Of a stretch of 7,421 nt of DNA, positions 5,635 through 7,421 are shown piece by piece. The position numbers were made by a program, and so were the translations under genes. The stretch lies in NCBI GenBank assembly GCA_002401545.1, contig NVTJ01000156.1:1-7421 (forward strand). Reading direction: 5' to 3'. This stretch comes from Alphaproteobacteria bacterium. GTDB lineage: Bacteria; Pseudomonadota; Alphaproteobacteria; Sphingomonadales; Emcibacteraceae. Under the pieces are notes generated by a model, which saw nothing but the letters and a program-made list of their open reading frames with translations, was not told the DNA's origin and searched no databases. Numbering within the stretch: position 1 is the stretch's first letter; each line of letters begins with the position of its first letter.

Positions 5635-6048
5635 ATGGCTGTTAAAATCAGACTGGCTCGCGGGGGTGCAAAGAAACGCCCTTATTACCGTATTGTTGTT
5701 GCCGATGTGCGTTCGCCGCGCGATGGCCGTTATCTTGAGAAAGTGGGAACCCATAACCCGCTTCTGCCGAAAGACCATGAAGACCGTGTTCGTCTGGTTG
5801 AAGACCGGATTATATATTGGCTTGGTCAGGGGGCGCAGCCCACAGACCGTGTTGCCCGTTTTCTGGATGCGGCTGGCCTGTTGAAATGCGAAGCTCGTAA
5901 CAACCCCAACAAAGCCAAGGCCGGTGCCAAGGCTCTGGAGCGCATTGAAGAAAAGAAAGCCAAGGTGGAAGCCGCGGCTGAGGCTGCCGCTGAGGCTGCT
6001 GCAGCCCCTGCTGAAGAAGCGCCAGCCGAAGAAACGGCTGAGACTTAA
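5635..6048 (+). CDS. rpsP: 30S ribosomal protein bS16
   Basis: bS16 is an assembly protein of the small subunit body that binds 16S rRNA. The core is unmistakable: MAVKIRLARGGAKKRPYYRI (1-20), VADVRSPRDGRYLEKVGTHNP (22-42), RVRLVEDRIIYWLGQGAQPT (51-70) and DRVARFLDAAGLL (71-83). Residues from about 85 to 137 form a charged then Ala/Glu-rich tail (KALERIEEKK, AAAEAAAEAAAAPAEE) absent from the roughly 82-residue E. coli protein; comparable tails occur in alphaproteobacteria. The tail looks disordered or helical, and its role is unknown. AAGGA lies 9 bases before the ATG, a strong ribosome-binding site as expected for a ribosomal protein. rimM follows after 12 bases. Confidence 0.98.
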   Translation: MAVKIRLARGGAKKRPYYRIVVADVRSPRDGRYLEKVGTHNPLLPKDHEDRVRLVEDRIIYWLGQGAQPTDRVARFLDAAGLLKCEARNNPNKAKAGAKALERIEEKKAKVEAAAEAAAEAAAAPAEEAPAEETAET

Positions 6049-6060
6049 GGACGATCGCCC

Positions 6061-6660
6061 ATGTCTCGACCTCACTATGTGCATTCCCGACGCGCGGAAC
6101 CCGAAATTGGTCCTGAATGGATTTCAATCGGCGTGATTGTCGGGGCCGTGGGGGTCAAGGGGGCGGTTCGGCTCAAGGTCTTCACCGATGATCTGGAAGC
6201 GTTGCTGTCACAGGGGGCTGTCACCATCTTCCCTGATCAGCAGAGCAGGGGCGAGCCGTGCGATGTTAAGCTGATGCATAAGATCAAGGTGGGCTATGCC
6301 TGTCAGATTTCCGGTGTCAGTGGTCGGGATCATGCGGAAGGCTTAAAAGGTGTGAAGCTTTATGTCTCGCGGGATAATCTGCCCGAAATTGAAGAAGAAG
6401 GCAGCTATTACTACGAAGACATGGAAGGGCTTATCGCCCGTGAGTTGGACGGCACGCCTTTTGGTGTGGTTCAGGCCATTTATAATTTCGGTGCCGGTGA
6501 TCTGGTGGAGGTGCTTTTGGACGATGTTCAGAACAGGCCTGCATCAGGCACAGTAATATACCCTTTTCGGGACGCGATTATTCCGGAGGTGAATATTGAC
6601 AAAGGTTATCTGGTGATTGATCGCATGGCGTGCGGTGAAGATCAGGAAGACGATGACTGA
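6061..6660 (+). CDS. rimM: ribosome maturation factor RimM
   Basis: RimM binds the 30S head through uS19 and helps late 16S rRNA maturation. The 199-residue product has about 22 extra N-terminal residues before the core motif ISIGVIVGAVGVKGAVRLK (22-40), where Val replaces the His of the common GAHG. The C-terminal PRC-barrel domain starts at SYYYEDMEGL (115-124) and includes FGVVQAIYNFGAGDLVEVLL (134-153), YPFRDAIIPEVNIDKGYLVI (167-186), then an acidic end. The start at 6061 is supported by TAAGGA, in which the ribosome-binding site overlaps the rpsP stop codon, nine bases upstream. The end overlaps trmD by 8 bases (ATGACTGA). The arrangement matches the conserved rpsP-rimM-trmD operon. Confidence 0.96.
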   Translation: MSRPHYVHSRRAEPEIGPEWISIGVIVGAVGVKGAVRLKVFTDDLEALLSQGAVTIFPDQQSRGEPCDVKLMHKIKVGYACQISGVSGRDHAEGLKGVKLYVSRDNLPEIEEEGSYYYEDMEGLIARELDGTPFGVVQAIYNFGAGDLVEVLLDDVQNRPASGTVIYPFRDAIIPEVNIDKGYLVIDRMACGEDQEDDD

Positions 6661-7357
6661 GCCGGTCTGGACAGCGCAGGTCTTGACCCTTTACCCGGAA
6701 ATGTTTCCGGGGCCGCTCGGCGTCTCCCTTGCGGGGAAGGCGCTGGACAAGGGGTTATGGGCCATGAAGGTGACCCAGATCCGGGATTATGCGACGGATA
6801 AGCATCGCAATGTGGACGACACGCCATCAGGCGGGGGTCCGGGCATGGTGATGCGGGCTGATGTTCTGGCGGCGGCAATAGATGACGTAAGCTGTGACAA
6901 TTGGCCATTGGTCTATTTATCACCGCGCGGCAGAAAACTGGACCGGGATATGGTTCGGGAATTTGCCTCTAAACAAGGCATCACGCTTATTTGCGGGCGG
7001 TTTGAGGGCGTGGATGAACGGGTACTGGCGGCGCGGAATATCACAGAGGTCAGCCTCGGTGATTTTGTGCTGTCCGGCGGCGAAGTGGCGGCCATGGCGT
7101 TGATGGATGCGGTGGTGCGGACGATCCCCGGGGTGATCGGTGATGCGGACACCCTGAGGGAGGAAAGTTTTGAGACGGGGCTGCTTGAGTATCCCCATTA
7201 TACCCGGCCCAGAATATGGGAAGGGCGAGAGATACCGGAGGTGCTTCAATCGGGGCACCACGGGAAGATTAAGGAATGGCGTTTGGAGCAGGCAGAAAAA
7301 CTGACTGAGACGCGGCGGTCAGACCTTTGGGAAAAGTATATTCGTCATCAGAAATGA
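6653..7357 (+). CDS. trmD: tRNA (guanine-37-N1)-methyltransferase TrmD
   Basis: TrmD uses S-adenosylmethionine to make m1G37 next to the anticodon, which prevents +1 frameshifting. I place the start at ATG 6653, inside the end of rimM: AGGA lies 5 bases upstream and the protein then begins MTEPVWTAQVLTLYPEMF, as family members do. The frame is open 12 codons further upstream (ATG 6617), but that start would add non-homologous residues. The trefoil-knot SAM motifs are LSPRG (89-93), CGRFEGVDERV (114-124) and SLGDFVLSGGE (134-144), and the linker is SFETGLLEYPHYTRP (172-186). The expected catalytic Asp just before SF appears as Glu171. The 234-residue length and the ending RRSDLWEKYIRHQK suit alphaproteobacterial TrmD. 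Confidence 0.96.
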   Translation: MTEPVWTAQVLTLYPEMFPGPLGVSLAGKALDKGLWAMKVTQIRDYATDKHRNVDDTPSGGGPGMVMRADVLAAAIDDVSCDNWPLVYLSPRGRKLDRDMVREFASKQGITLICGRFEGVDERVLAARNITEVSLGDFVLSGGEVAAMALMDAVVRTIPGVIGDADTLREESFETGLLEYPHYTRPRIWEGREIPEVLQSGHHGKIKEWRLEQAEKLTETRRSDLWEKYIRHQK

Positions 7358-7372
7358 TGCGAAATAAAGATG

Positions 7373-7401
7373 TTGGAATTTAAAGACCCTTGCTATATAA
7401 G
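7373..7401 (+). promoter_or_regulatory. predicted promoter for the gene after trmD (probably rplS)
   Basis: TTGGAA (7373-7378) and TATAAG (7396-7401, five of six) are separated by 17 bases, with a start near 7408. A short dyad GACCC/GGGTC (7385-7389 and 7403-7407) brackets the -10. The start codon of the next gene is beyond the window, and AAAAGAGAG at the edge may lead into its ribosome-binding site. That the next gene is rplS is inferred from conserved gene order only. Confidence 0.55.
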
Positions 7402-7421
7402 CGGGTCAGCGAAAAGAGAGA

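Overview
The window is a stretch of bacterial chromosome, most likely from an alphaproteobacterium. The support is the gene order ffh-rpsP-rimM-trmD (rplS would be expected next), the Ala/Glu-rich tail on ribosomal protein bS16, the short 234-residue TrmD with an alphaproteobacterial-style C-terminus, and the SRP54 variant motif TRMDGDGRGG. Base composition is moderate and the intergenic stretches are AT-rich. I cannot name the genus. I see no transposase, phage, CRISPR, tRNA or rRNA sequence.

Layout. At the left, on the minus strand, lie a membrane fusion protein gene and the first 231 codons of an RND efflux permease, overlapping by 11 bases as a translationally coupled operon. A 415-base divergent intergenic region follows, holding two outward-facing predicted promoters and two inverted copies of a repeat. 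Next are plsC (lysophosphatidate acyltransferase, plus strand) and, converging on it with a 6-base gap, a small outer-membrane beta-barrel gene (minus strand). A 324-base region with another repeat copy and a strong hairpin precedes ffh. Then comes the translation/secretion operon: ffh, a 192-base gap with a repeat copy, rpsP, rimM and trmD, ending at a probable promoter for the next gene off the right edge.

How the genes fit together. Ffh is the SRP GTPase that delivers nascent membrane proteins. bS16, RimM (30S maturation) and TrmD (m1G37 tRNA methylation) serve ribosome assembly and decoding accuracy. The left half is cell-envelope function: efflux, phospholipid synthesis and an outer membrane protein.

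The most notable content is non-coding. A roughly 110-base intergenic element occurs in three fuller copies (2130-2266, 3976-4056, 5469-5580) plus one diverged half copy in inverted orientation (2003-2107). The copies share small hairpins, one of which shows a compensatory base-pair change (AGACC/GGTCT against AGCCC/GGGCT). Every copy points toward the start of the next gene: the efflux operon, plsC, ffh and rpsP. It could be a REP/MITE-like repeat family or a structured leader or boundary element, and I cannot identify it with a known family.
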